This document shows, piece after piece, positions 42,286 through 51,780 of a stretch of 64,000 nt of DNA (position 1 is the first letter of the stretch; each line of letters begins with the position of its first letter). Both the position numbers and the translations under genes were made by a program. Origin of the DNA: an uncultured Porphyromonadaceae bacterium (lineage in GTDB: Bacteria; Bacteroidota; Bacteroidia; Bacteroidales; Muribaculaceae); contig CAMWTJ010000001.1 in the NCBI GenBank assembly GCA_947177185.1, forward strand, positions 62,001 to 126,000, written 5' to 3'. Below the pieces are notes generated by a model. That model made no database searches. It had not been told where the DNA came from and worked only from the letters and a program-made list of their open reading frames with translations.

Positions 42286-44463
42286 ATGACAACACCCCTC
42301 TCACTCTCCGAGGCCCTGAAGCGCTACTTCGGTTTCGATTCATTCAAAGGCAACCAGCAGGCTATAATCAACAACTTGCTCGAAGGACACGACACGTTTG
42401 TGCTCATGCCCACGGGCGGAGGCAAATCCCTGTGCTATCAGCTGCCGGCCATGATTATGGACGGCACAGCCATAGTGGTGTCGCCGCTCATAGCTTTGAT
42501 GAAGAATCAGGTAGACGCGATGCGTGGCTTCAGTGAGAACGATTGCGTGGCCCATTTCCTGAATTCGTCGCTCAACCGCGCCGCCATCGACCAGGTGAAG
42601 GCCGACGTGCTGTCAGGCCGCACAAAACTGCTGTATGTTGCGCCCGAATCGCTTACGAAAGAAGACAACATAGAGTTTCTCAAGCAAGCTAAGATTTCGT
42701 TTTACGCCATAGACGAGGCACACTGTATTTCGGAGTGGGGGCATGATTTCCGCCCTGAGTACAGACGCATCCGTCCTATCATAAACGAAATCGGCCCGCG
42801 GCCGCTGATTGCTCTTACGGCAGCCGCCACCCCGAAGGTGCAGCACGACATACAGAAAAATCTCGGCATGAACGAAGCGTCGCTGTTCAAGTCGTCGTTC
42901 AATCGCACGAATCTTTATTATGAAGTTCGTCCGAAAACGAAAAACATCGACCGTGATATAATCCGCTTCATAAGCCAGCGACGCGGAAAGAGCGGTATAA
43001 TCTACTGCCTCAGCCGCAAGAAGGTGGAAGAACTGGCCGAGTTTCTGAAAGTCAATAATATAGCTGCTCTGCCGTATCATGCCGGCATGGACAGTGCGAC
43101 GCGTTCGGCCAACCAGGATGCCTTCCTGCTCGAGAAAGTGGATGTGATAGTGGCCACGATAGCGTTCGGCATGGGCATAGACAAGCCCGATGTGCGCTAC
43201 GTGATACACTACGACATGCCCAAGAGCCTCGAAGGCTACTACCAGGAAACAGGGCGTGCCGGCCGCGACGGAGGAGAAGGCTACTGCCTCACGTTCTATG
43301 CCTACAAGGACCTTCAGAAAATGGAGAAATTCATGCAGGGAAAGCCTGTCAACGAACAGGAGATAGGCAAGCAGCTGCTCCTTGAAACGGCGTCGTATGC
43401 GGAATCGTCGGTTTGTCGCCGTCGCTCCATACTGCATTATTTCGGAGAGGAATATGCCGAGGAAAATTGTGGAAACTGCGACAACTGCCGGGACACAAAA
43501 AAGAAAGTGGAAGCTAAGGAAGATTTGCTTGCGGTGCTTGACACGATCACCGCTCTTAAAGAAAAATTCAAGGCCGATTATATAGTCGACGTGATGCGCG
43601 GACATGCCAATGCTAAAATGCGCGACTACGGTCACGACGAACTTGACGTGTTCGGAATCTGCCAGGGCTCGGACCCGAGGCATATCAACGCAGTGCTGCG
43701 TCAGGCCATACTCGCCGGATACATCGAGCGCGACATAGAGAATTACGGACTGCTGCGCATCACCGACGCCGGACGGGCGTTCATGGCGCGTCCCAAGTCG
43801 TTCAAGATTGTGGAAGACAACGATTTTGAAGAAGAGGAGGAAGAGGAAGCCAAAGCAGGCTCAGGCTGCGCGGCAGACCCGCAGCTATATGCCATACTGG
43901 TGGCCTTGCGCAAAAAAACTGCCGCAAAACTCGACCTGCCGCCGTTTGTGATTTTCCAGGAACCCTCGCTGGAGGCTATGGCCACGACTTATCCCATCAC
44001 CATAGACGAGTTGCAGAACATACCCGGAGTGGGCGCAGGAAAGGCCAAACGCTACGGCGACGAGTTCATAAAGGTCATCAGAACATATGTCGAGGACAAC
44101 GAGATAGAACGCCCCGAGGACCTGCGCGTGCGCAAGGTGCCTATGCCGGGCAATCTCAAGATATCCATCATACGAAGCATCGACCGCAAAATCGACCTGC
44201 GCGAGGTGGCCTCGTTCAACGGACTGGAATTCGATCAGCTGCTGGACAATATCGAGGCTATTCTTAACGCCGGCAATAAGGTGAATATCAAATATTTCAT
44301 AGACGAGATACTCGACCCCGACGAGGAAGAAGAAATCATAGACTATTTCCGCGAGAGCCAAAACGACGACCTGCAGAGCGCCTGTGCCGAACTCTGTCCC
44401 GACTATACCGAGGAGGAGGTGCGTCTGGTACGAATAAAATTCCTTTCGGAATTCGGTCACTGA
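42286..44463 (+). CDS. recQ: ATP-dependent DNA helicase RecQ
   Basis: MPTGGGKSLCYQLPA, DEAHCISEWGHDFRPEY, QETGRAGRDG, HRDC C-terminus. Confidence 0.97.
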   Translation: MTTPLSLSEALKRYFGFDSFKGNQQAIINNLLEGHDTFVLMPTGGGKSLCYQLPAMIMDGTAIVVSPLIALMKNQVDAMRGFSENDCVAHFLNSSLNRAAIDQVKADVLSGRTKLLYVAPESLTKEDNIEFLKQAKISFYAIDEAHCISEWGHDFRPEYRRIRPIINEIGPRPLIALTAAATPKVQHDIQKNLGMNEASLFKSSFNRTNLYYEVRPKTKNIDRDIIRFISQRRGKSGIIYCLSRKKVEELAEFLKVNNIAALPYHAGMDSATRSANQDAFLLEKVDVIVATIAFGMGIDKPDVRYVIHYDMPKSLEGYYQETGRAGRDGGEGYCLTFYAYKDLQKMEKFMQGKPVNEQEIGKQLLLETASYAESSVCRRRSILHYFGEEYAEENCGNCDNCRDTKKKVEAKEDLLAVLDTITALKEKFKADYIVDVMRGHANAKMRDYGHDELDVFGICQGSDPRHINAVLRQAILAGYIERDIENYGLLRITDAGRAFMARPKSFKIVEDNDFEEEEEEEAKAGSGCAADPQLYAILVALRKKTAAKLDLPPFVIFQEPSLEAMATTYPITIDELQNIPGVGAGKAKRYGDEFIKVIRTYVEDNEIERPEDLRVRKVPMPGNLKISIIRSIDRKIDLREVASFNGLEFDQLLDNIEAILNAGNKVNIKYFIDEILDPDEEEEIIDYFRESQNDDLQSACAELCPDYTEEEVRLVRIKFLSEFGH

Positions 44464-44484
44464 TTGCATAATTGAATTAAAAAC

Positions 44485-45909
44485 ATGAACACTCTCACAT
44501 CACTATACAGAGAAACCGTCGGTTCTGACCCGACACGTATAGAAGGCCTTGCGTCGTCAGGCTCCAACCGTCGTTACTACCGTCTGTGCGGTGAGCGCAA
44601 CCTTGTGGGTGTGCTTGGCACCAGCCGCGAGGAGAATATTGCGTTTATAGAGCTTTCGCGCCATTTCGGACAGCGGGGACTGCCGGTGCCTGAGGTGGTG
44701 GCGGTCAGCGACGACGAGATGGCTTATCTGCAGAGCGACCTTGGCGACACCATGCTGTTCGACGCCATAGAGAAAGGCCGCCTTACGAGGGCTTTCTCGG
44801 CCGAGGAAAAAGAGCTGCTGGCACGCACCATACGCATGCTGCCGGACGTGCAGTTCAACGGTGCTGTCGGACTTGATTTCAGCAAGTGCTATCCGTTGCC
44901 GCAGTTCGACACGCGCACGGTGATGTGGGACCTCAATTATTTTAAATACTGCTTCCTTAAAGCCACGGGGCTGGAATTTTCCGAAGACCGTCTGGAGGAC
45001 GATTTTCAGGCCATGGCTGAGGTGCTGATGCGCTCGATGAGCAGCACGTTCATGTATCGCGACTTCCAGTCGCGCAACGTGATGCTCCGCGACGGCAATC
45101 CGTATTTCATTGACTACCAAGGCGGCCGAAAAGGCCCCTATTTCTACGACGTGGCTTCGTTTCTGTGGCAGGCCAAAGCCAATTTCCCGGAATCGCTGCG
45201 GCGCGAGCTTATAGGCGAATACATCGATTCTCTCCGGCGCTACGTGCCGGTGGATGAGGTGTATTTCATGGAGCAGCTGCGCCATTTCGTCCTGTTCCGC
45301 ACGCTTCAGGTGCTCGGCGCTTATGGCTTCCGTGGCTATTTCGAGAAAAAGCCTCATTTCATGCAGAGTGTGCCTTTTGCGGTGGCCAATCTCCGCGAAC
45401 TTCTTGAAAAACCGTTTGCCGAATATCCGTATCTCACGCAGGTGCTGCGCAATCTTTGCGACATGAAGCAGTTTTCTGCGGAAGCAGGCAAGCGCGCGCT
45501 CACTGTAAAAGTGATGAGTTTCGCGTACAAGACCGGCATACCCGCCGACGAGAGCGGCAACGGCGGCGGCTTCGTGTTTGACTGCCGCGCTGTGAATAAT
45601 CCCGGTAAATACGAGCGTTACAAGCCATTTACGGGTCTTGACCAGCCGGTGATCAAATTTTTGGAAGACGACGGCGAGATTACCGCTTTTCTGGAAAACT
45701 GCTACAATCTTGTGGATGCGTCGGTAGCCCGATATGTGGAGCGCGGTTTCACTAATCTCATGGTGTGTTTCGGATGCACCGGCGGCCGACACCGCTCGGT
45801 GTACAGCGCGCAGCACATGGCCGAACATATCAATAAGAAATTCGGCGTGAAGGTGGAGCTCATACACCGCGAGCAGCAGATAGAGCAGACACTGGCAGCA
45901 CGCAACTGA
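44485..45909 (+). CDS. AmgK-like sugar kinase fused to RapZ C-terminal domain
   Basis: N-terminus APH/COG3178-like (FMYRDFQSRNVMLRDGNPYFIDYQGG); C-terminus RapZ-like (VMSFAYKTGIP...FDCRAVNNPG...CFGCTGGRHRSVYSAQHMAEHI). Confidence 0.9.
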   Translation: MNTLTSLYRETVGSDPTRIEGLASSGSNRRYYRLCGERNLVGVLGTSREENIAFIELSRHFGQRGLPVPEVVAVSDDEMAYLQSDLGDTMLFDAIEKGRLTRAFSAEEKELLARTIRMLPDVQFNGAVGLDFSKCYPLPQFDTRTVMWDLNYFKYCFLKATGLEFSEDRLEDDFQAMAEVLMRSMSSTFMYRDFQSRNVMLRDGNPYFIDYQGGRKGPYFYDVASFLWQAKANFPESLRRELIGEYIDSLRRYVPVDEVYFMEQLRHFVLFRTLQVLGAYGFRGYFEKKPHFMQSVPFAVANLRELLEKPFAEYPYLTQVLRNLCDMKQFSAEAGKRALTVKVMSFAYKTGIPADESGNGGGFVFDCRAVNNPGKYERYKPFTGLDQPVIKFLEDDGEITAFLENCYNLVDASVARYVERGFTNLMVCFGCTGGRHRSVYSAQHMAEHINKKFGVKVELIHREQQIEQTLAARN

Positions 45910-46697
45910 TGAAAGCGATAGTTTTTGCCGCCGGCCTCGGCACGCGGCTTGGCGCGTTCACCAAAGAGCACCCGAAAGCGCTTGTGGAAATAGGCGGAGT
46001 GCCTATGCTCGAGCGTGTGTTGCTGAAACTGCGAGCGGCGGGAATAGAGGAGGCGGTGGTCAATGTGCATCATTTTGCCGGGCAGATAATAGACTTTCTT
46101 GAGTCGCGCGGCAATCTGGGCATGCGGATTCATGTGAGTCACGAGAGCGAACTTTTGCTTGAAACCGGCGGCGGGATTCTCGCTGCCGCACGCTATCTGT
46201 GTGGCGACGAACCTGTGCTGGTGCATAATTCCGACATACTCACCGATTTCCCGATAGCCGAGATGGCCGCTTGCCACAAATCGTCGGAAGCCGAGGCAAC
46301 TCTGCTCGTGGCGGAAAGGGACACATCCCGATATCTGCTGCTTGACGACTCTATGGAAATGCAGGGCTGGACCAATATTGCCACCGGCGACGTGCGGCCC
46401 GATGCGTCGGCCCGGGAGCGTGGCACGCTCAGGCGCGCGTTTGGCGGAGTGCATGTGGTTTCGCCATCGATGTTCGGCAGCCTTAAGCGGTACAACGACA
46501 TGCTTGTTTCGAAAGGAGCCGAGGCCGACAGCCGCGGCCTCTGTCGCTTCTCAATCATGAATTTCTATATCGACACTTGCCGCGACAGTCTTTTTAAGGG
46601 TTTTGAGCCTTCGGCGCCGTATATGTGGTGCGATATCGGCAAGCCGGAGAGTGTGGAGCGCGCGCAGAAAATGATTTGCGGGCTTCGGGATTCGTGA
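45909..46697 (+). CDS. MurU-like sugar-1-phosphate nucleotidyltransferase
   Basis: MKAIVFAAGLGTRLGAFTKEHPKALVEIGGVPMLE; overlaps preceding stop by 1 nt. Confidence 0.88.
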   Translation: MKAIVFAAGLGTRLGAFTKEHPKALVEIGGVPMLERVLLKLRAAGIEEAVVNVHHFAGQIIDFLESRGNLGMRIHVSHESELLLETGGGILAAARYLCGDEPVLVHNSDILTDFPIAEMAACHKSSEAEATLLVAERDTSRYLLLDDSMEMQGWTNIATGDVRPDASARERGTLRRAFGGVHVVSPSMFGSLKRYNDMLVSKGAEADSRGLCRFSIMNFYIDTCRDSLFKGFEPSAPYMWCDIGKPESVERAQKMICGLRDS

Positions 46698-46715
46698 TTT
46701 AACCATTATTTACAT

Positions 46716-46777
46716 ACGTGTGCACGCATGCGGCACACATGCTGCCATATCTTTGCCGTATAACACTAATATACGGC
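46716..46777 (+). promoter_or_regulatory. Promoter with -7 TATCTTTG (46748-46755) flanked by two inverted repeats
   Basis: IR1 ACGTGTGC/GCACACAT (one mismatch) near -33; IR2 GCCGTATA-N7-TATACGGC perfect at +1. Confidence 0.5.
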
Positions 46778-46780
46778 ATT

Positions 46781-47032
46781 ATGGCAACTATCAGCACAGA
46801 CGACATACTTTTCGCATCCGCTACCCAGGGAGGACGCTATCTGGCCAATATACGCATGAGCGGCATAAGCACTACGGGCTGTGCGCTTGCAGAGTTGCGC
46901 CGCCTGATAGGCGGTGTGTTCGGACTTGTTCAGATTACGCTGCGCAATGCCACACAGGGCTGGAGCCGTAGCATATCGCTGTATATGGACGAGACAAAAC
47001 CGGCGGAGGGTGTGCAGCTCTGCCTGTTCTGA
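46781..47032 (+). CDS. Orphan 83-aa protein
   Basis: MATISTDDILFASATQGGRYLANIRMSGISTTG...; own promoter-like motif; no family recognised. Confidence 0.65.
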   Translation: MATISTDDILFASATQGGRYLANIRMSGISTTGCALAELRRLIGGVFGLVQITLRNATQGWSRSISLYMDETKPAEGVQLCLF

Positions 47033-47059
47033 CTGCAAGCCCACTCCGGCAAAAAATAA

Positions 47060-47086
47060 CCGCGGCAGGCTCGGAGCCCGCCACGG
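47060..47086 (-). terminator. Terminator of hrb
   Basis: Minus strand CCGTGGCGGGCTC..GAGCCTGCCGCGG (wobble pairs) followed by ttattttttg. Confidence 0.65.
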
Positions 47087-47114
47087 TATTATGCACGGCG
47101 TCTGAACGGTGGTG

Positions 47115-47783
47115 CTATTTCAGCTCCCGGAAATGCGAGCGGTCTACTCCGCACAGCGGGCACACATAGTCGTCGGGCAGCTCGCCGTCCACTTCGACCA
47201 CATAGCCACACACGTCGCACTCGTAGCGGCGCTTGGTGGCGGCGTTCGGTTTTTCAGCCGGCTTCTCATCGCTGCCGTTGGAGTCGCCTGTGCAGTAGGT
47301 AGGAGCGCTTTTAGGCGCTTTGCCTTTGACCACACGGTGGTAGTATTCGTAGGTCATGGGAGTACCGCTGCCGGGTATGGTATCGGTCAGACGGGCTATC
47401 ACAAGTACGTGTGTTTCGCAGTCCACAAACTGTTCGGCCTGAAGAAACAGCCGTCCGGCAAATTGTCCTTTGACGTATGGTGCGCCTGCCGCTACCTCGT
47501 AGCCGAAATTCTCGTATTTGTCGACATCTCTGCTGCACAGGAAGCCGAAGCGGCCTATTATTTCGGGATTGGTATCCTCGGCCACAATGGAGAGTGAGAA
47601 ACGCTTGAACTCGCGTATGGCGTCGAGCGTATAGTTGCTCTTGTTCAGAGATATTGCGAGCAGCGGACGCTCTGACGTGACCTGAAAACAAGTGTTGATC
47701 ACGCAGCCTACGGCCTTGCCGTCCTTGAATGCGCCCACAACATACAGGCCGTAGGTGAGTTTTTGAAGCACGGAGAGATTCAT
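47115..47783 (-). CDS. Flavin reductase-rubredoxin fusion (high-molecular-weight rubredoxin-like)
   Basis: Flavin reductase domain plus [32 protein letters not shown]. Confidence 0.92.
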   Translation of the reverse strand: MNLSVLQKLTYGLYVVGAFKDGKAVGCVINTCFQVTSERPLLAISLNKSNYTLDAIREFKRFSLSIVAEDTNPEIIGRFGFLCSRDVDKYENFGYEVAAGAPYVKGQFAGRLFLQAEQFVDCETHVLVIARLTDTIPGSGTPMTYEYYHRVVKGKAPKSAPTYCTGDSNGSDEKPAEKPNAATKRRYECDVCGYVVEVDGELPDDYVCPLCGVDRSHFRELK

Positions 47784-47787
47784 ACCT

Positions 47788-48330
47788 TTAAAAATTATCG
47801 GGTTTGATTTCAAAATAGCTGCGCGAGTGGTGACACACGGGGCATATTTCCGGGGCCTGCCGTCCGATTACGATGTGGCCGCAATTGCGGCAGATCCATA
47901 CGGTATCGCCCTCGCGCGAGAATACAATGCCTTTTTCGATGTTTGTGAGCAGACGGCGATAGCGCTCCTCGTGGTGGCGTTCGATGGCGGCCACGGCTCT
48001 GAATTTGGCTGCTATCTCGGCAAAGCCTTCTTCTTCAGCCTCGCGGGCCATGCGGTCGTACATGTTGGTCCACTCGAAATTTTCTCCTTCGGCTGCTTCT
48101 TTCAGGTTGGTCATAGTATCGCCGATTTCGCCGCCGTTGAGGAGTTTGAACCACATTTTGGCATGTTCTTTCTCGTTGTGTGCGGTTTCTTCGAATATGG
48201 CTGCAATCTGCTCATAGCCTTCTTTGCGCGCCTTCGATGCGAAGTAGCTGTACTTGTTGCGTGCCTGCGATTCGCCTGCGAACGCTTCCATGAGGTTTCG
48301 TTCGGTTTTTGTTCCTTTTAAATCTTTCAT
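47788..48330 (-). CDS. Rubrerythrin
   Basis: [39 protein letters not shown], rubredoxin tail [10 protein letters not shown]...CPVCHH. Confidence 0.96.
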   Translation of the reverse strand: MKDLKGTKTERNLMEAFAGESQARNKYSYFASKARKEGYEQIAAIFEETAHNEKEHAKMWFKLLNGGEIGDTMTNLKEAAEGENFEWTNMYDRMAREAEEEGFAEIAAKFRAVAAIERHHEERYRRLLTNIEKGIVFSREGDTVWICRNCGHIVIGRQAPEICPVCHHSRSYFEIKPDNF

Positions 48331-48343
48331 AGGTCAGATATAT

Positions 48344-48778
48344 TTAGTTGTTTTGAATGTTTGCACATTGTGGGCATATGCCCTTGTAATAAACGTCCAC
48401 GCAGTCTATCACGAAGCCGGGAGTGGCGCCTCCGCACACATCGGAAGGCATCTCCATGTCGAAAATCCTGCCGCATCCGCGACACATGAAATGGCTGTGC
48501 GGAGTCTGCAGGGCCATGTCGTAGTGCATGTTGCCGCTGTCTATATCCACGGTTCTCAACAGCCCGGCGGCAGTCAGAGCGCGAAGCGAATTGTACACAG
48601 TGGTTAGTGAAAGCGATGGATATTCCGGCGACAATTCCGTATATATGTCGTCGGCGGAAGGGTGCTTGGTGGAGTGATACACACAGCTCATTATGGCTAT
48701 GCGCTGCAGCGTGGGACGCACCCCCGCCGAGTGCATCATTTCCGCCAGCCGGCTTTCTGTGTAGGTTATACTTTGCAT
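48344..48778 (-). CDS. perR: Fur-family regulator, PerR-like
   Basis: RPTLQRIAIMSCVYHSTKHPSADDIY, LTTVYNSLRAL, CRGCGRIFD and CPQCANI; operon with rubrerythrin. Confidence 0.88.
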   Translation of the reverse strand: MQSITYTESRLAEMMHSAGVRPTLQRIAIMSCVYHSTKHPSADDIYTELSPEYPSLSLTTVYNSLRALTAAGLLRTVDIDSGNMHYDMALQTPHSHFMCRGCGRIFDMEMPSDVCGGATPGFVIDCVDVYYKGICPQCANIQNN

Positions 48779-48805
48779 AGTCCGTTAACAAATTTGAAAC
48801 TATTG

Positions 48806-48837
48806 CAAAGTTATAACAATTACAATTTATATCCAAA
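48806..48837 (-). promoter_or_regulatory. perR promoter: -33 TTTG (48834-48837), N20, -7 TAACTTTG (48806-48813), overlapping PerR-box-like TTGTAATTGTTATAA (48811-48825)
   Basis: Direct motif match. Confidence 0.7.
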
Positions 48838-48932
48838 CTTTTCATACAAGAAAAACAAATAAGAACAAAAAAAGATGGCAGAAAAACAGGATTCTGCTTC
48901 TCTGCCACGGTGATGACGGGTTCATGCTTGCG

Positions 48933-49376
48933 TTATCGGAACGTCACAAGCCTGTTGTAAGCGAAATTGCACAAGGTGTAGGCCACGCTTCCCACAAGTG
49001 TGGCGATGCCGTAGCCTGAAATCACGAAAAATCCGAGGTGAAACTCTCTCGTGCCGAAGGCTCCGTGTGCTATGGCCCATACCACGGCGAACTGCACGCA
49101 ATAGCATATCCCGAAACCTGCTGCGAACCGCGCCGCTTCGCGGCAGTAGCCTTTGTCGGAGCGGAACACCCATTGTTTGTTCCACAAAAACGAGTTTATC
49201 AGACCGCAGAGATAGCCTATCGCATTTGATATGTAGGGGTTGATGCACAGCCACGACTTGCACACAAAAATCATGGCCAGAGTGACGCACGTGTTCATCG
49301 CTCCGACTATGCAGTATTTCACAAATTGCCGCATCTGCGGTGTGTCAGCCTTTTGTGTCAGTCGTGTTATTTTCAT
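48933..49376 (-). CDS. GtrA family membrane protein
   Basis: KYCIVGAMNTCVTLAMIFV...FLWNKQWVF...AYTLCNFAYNRLVTFR. Confidence 0.9.
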   Translation of the reverse strand: MKITRLTQKADTPQMRQFVKYCIVGAMNTCVTLAMIFVCKSWLCINPYISNAIGYLCGLINSFLWNKQWVFRSDKGYCREAARFAAGFGICYCVQFAVVWAIAHGAFGTREFHLGFFVISGYGIATLVGSVAYTLCNFAYNRLVTFR

Positions 49377-50001
49377 CGGGTATCACGTTAGGGTCTACTT
49401 TCAGAATGGGCAGCGACCATCCGTAGTGCACGGCCGCGATACGCAGACCGATCACGGTGATGGCACACACCATCTGCGGCACCATCTCGCTGCAGCGGAG
49501 GTAGCTCAGCAGCCAATACATCACGCCGCCTGCAAGGCAGGCTGTGGCATAGATGTCTTTTCGGAAAAACAGCGGCTGCTCGTTTATCAGGATGTCGCGT
49601 ATGATGCCTCCGAAGCTGCCGGTGATGGTGCCCATCACAATCGCCACCCACATGGGCAGCCCGGCGGCTACAGTGCGCTGCACTCCGACCACCACGAACA
49701 GCGCCAGTCCGATGGCGTCGAACAGAAAAAGCGTGCGCATGCCTTTGACGAGAGCCTGGCGGAAAACAATCACCGCCATAAGCGAAATGAATGTCACCAC
49801 CAGATATACCGGCGAGAGCATCCAGAACACAGGCAGGTCGAGCAGCACATCGCGCAGCGTGCCTCCGCCGATGGCCGTGACAAGCCCTACCACATAGGCT
49901 CCGAACCAGTCGAACTGCTTGGCCGCGGCAAGGCGGATGCCCGAAATGGCAAAAGCGGCAGTGCCGAGGATTTCTATGATTTTAATGAATAGTTCGTCCA
50001 T
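49345..50001 (-). CDS. YicG/TRIC-type membrane channel family protein
   Basis: ILGTAAFAISGIRLAAAKQFDWFGAYVVGLVTAIGGGTLRDVLL. Confidence 0.9.
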   Translation of the reverse strand: MDELFIKIIEILGTAAFAISGIRLAAAKQFDWFGAYVVGLVTAIGGGTLRDVLLDLPVFWMLSPVYLVVTFISLMAVIVFRQALVKGMRTLFLFDAIGLALFVVVGVQRTVAAGLPMWVAIVMGTITGSFGGIIRDILINEQPLFFRKDIYATACLAGGVMYWLLSYLRCSEMVPQMVCAITVIGLRIAAVHYGWSLPILKVDPNVIPDENNTTDTKG

Positions 50002-50632
50002 TTTTCTGACAGTACCTGCATAATGAACTTATTCCGCACTCTTCGCACAGAGGTTTGCGTGCCTTGCATGTGTATCGGCCGTGCAGTATAAGCCAGTGGT
50101 GTGCTTTACCTACGAGTTCGGCAGGGATGTGGCGTGTGAGCGTGCGTTCGGTGGTAAGCGGCGATGTGCTCCCGGTGGTCAGGCCGATACGCTCGGCCAC
50201 ACGGAACACGTGTGTGTCCACTGCCATGGCGGCACGACCGAACACCACGCTCAGCACCACATTGGCGGTTTTGCGTCCCACTCCGGGCAGCGATTGCAGC
50301 GCGTCGGCATCGTCAGGCACCCGGCCTCCGAAATCGGCCACGAGCTTGCGCGACATGGCGGCAAGCGCCTTGGCTTTGTTGTTTGGATACGATACTGAGG
50401 ATATGAACTCAAACAGTTCTTCAGCAGTGGCCTGCGCCATGGCTTCGGCATCGGGATATGCCTCGAAAAGAGCCGGCGTCACCATGTTTATGCGCTTGTC
50501 GGTGCATTGCGCCGACAGTATCACAGCCACGAGGAGCTGAAACGGGCTGCCGTAATGCAACTCTGTTTCGGGCGCCGGCATAGTGCGCCCGAAATAGTCA
50601 ATCACACCGGCGTATCGCTCCTTCAGGGTCAT
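49982..50632 (-). CDS. nth: Endonuclease III
   Basis: HhH LPGVGRKTANVVL, VDTHVFRV, Fe-S cluster CKARKPLCEECGISSLC. Confidence 0.96.
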   Translation of the reverse strand: MTLKERYAGVIDYFGRTMPAPETELHYGSPFQLLVAVILSAQCTDKRINMVTPALFEAYPDAEAMAQATAEELFEFISSVSYPNNKAKALAAMSRKLVADFGGRVPDDADALQSLPGVGRKTANVVLSVVFGRAAMAVDTHVFRVAERIGLTTGSTSPLTTERTLTRHIPAELVGKAHHWLILHGRYTCKARKPLCEECGISSLCRYCQKNGRTIH

Positions 50633-51657
50633 TATTGCGCAGCCGTGAACTCGTCGAGGAAACGTACGTCGTTTTCAGAGAAAAGACGCAGGTCGTTGAC
50701 GCGGTACTTGAGGTTGGCTATGCGTTCCACGCCCATGCCCAGGGCGAAGCCCGAATATACGTTGGGGTCGATGCCGCATGCGCTCAGCACATTGGGATCC
50801 ACCATGCCGCAGCCCAGAATCTCCACCCATCCTGTGTGTTTGCAGAACGAGCAGCCTTTGCCTCCGCACAGGTTGCAGCTGATGTCCATTTCTGCGGAAG
50901 GTTCGGTGAAGGGGAAATAGCTGGGGCGCAGACGGATTTTGGTTTCGGAGCCGAACATTTCCTGCGCGAAATACAGCAGTGTCTGGCGCAGGTCGGCAAA
51001 AGTCACGTCGCGGTCCACATACAGGGCTTCCAGCTGATGGAAAAAGCAGTGTGCGCGCGCCGAGATGGCTTCGTTGCGGTACACGCGTCCGGGGCAGATT
51101 ATGCGGATAGGGGGCTGCGTGTGCTCCATCACACGTGTCTGCACCGACGATGTGTGCGTGCGCAGTACCACCTCGGGCGAAGCGTTTATGAAAAATGTGT
51201 CCTGCATGTCGCGGGCGGGATGGTCTTCTGCGAAATTGAGAGCGGAAAACACATGCCAGTCGTCCTCGATTTCAGGGCCGTCGGCAATGCTGAAGCCGAG
51301 GCGGCGGAATATAGAGGTGATTTCTTCGCGCACCAGCGACAGCGGATGGCGCGTGCCTGCGGGCAGCGGTTCGGGGGTGCGTGTGAGGTCGAGGGCCGCG
51401 GCTTCGGCGCCGGCCTGCGATGCAGCCGCCATGTCGCGCAGCGCGTTGATGCGTTCGGTGGCGAAATTCTTGAGTTCGTTTATGGCCTGGCCGATTTCGC
51501 GTTTTTTATCAGAGGGAACAGTGCGGAAATCGTTCATCAGTTGCGAAATCTCGCCTTTCTTGCTTAAGTATTTTATACGCAGTGCTTCAACTTCGTCTGC
51601 CGACGATGCGATTGCGGATTCGACCTGCTCGCGCAGCGATTTTATTTTGTCTAACAT
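50632..51657 (-). CDS. pheS: Phenylalanine--tRNA ligase alpha subunit
   Basis: Class II motifs (GRVYRNEAISARAHCFFHQLE, SYFPFTEPSAEMDISC, LGMGVERIANLKY). Confidence 0.97.
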   Translation of the reverse strand: MLDKIKSLREQVESAIASSADEVEALRIKYLSKKGEISQLMNDFRTVPSDKKREIGQAINELKNFATERINALRDMAAASQAGAEAAALDLTRTPEPLPAGTRHPLSLVREEITSIFRRLGFSIADGPEIEDDWHVFSALNFAEDHPARDMQDTFFINASPEVVLRTHTSSVQTRVMEHTQPPIRIICPGRVYRNEAISARAHCFFHQLEALYVDRDVTFADLRQTLLYFAQEMFGSETKIRLRPSYFPFTEPSAEMDISCNLCGGKGCSFCKHTGWVEILGCGMVDPNVLSACGIDPNVYSGFALGMGVERIANLKYRVNDLRLFSENDVRFLDEFTAAQ

Positions 51658-51768
51658 GTGCTGTACTTGTTTTCAGAATTGAATGCAAAAGTACGCATTT
51701 TTTTGCGATTATCCTGCGGCATATATAAAAAAACAGCTGTGCGGATAGCATGTCAGCGGATAAATCCA

Positions 51769-51776
51769 TACCTTTG
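51769..51776 (+). promoter_or_regulatory. -7 element TACCTTTG, 4 nt from tilS ATG
   Basis: Exact TAnnTTTG. Confidence 0.5.
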
Positions 51777-51780
51777 CGGT

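Noticed and set aside
44557-45867. 436-aa minus-strand ORF antisense to the kinase-RapZ-C gene
   Set aside because: Shadow ORF; the sense frame contains conserved catalytic and RapZ motifs.
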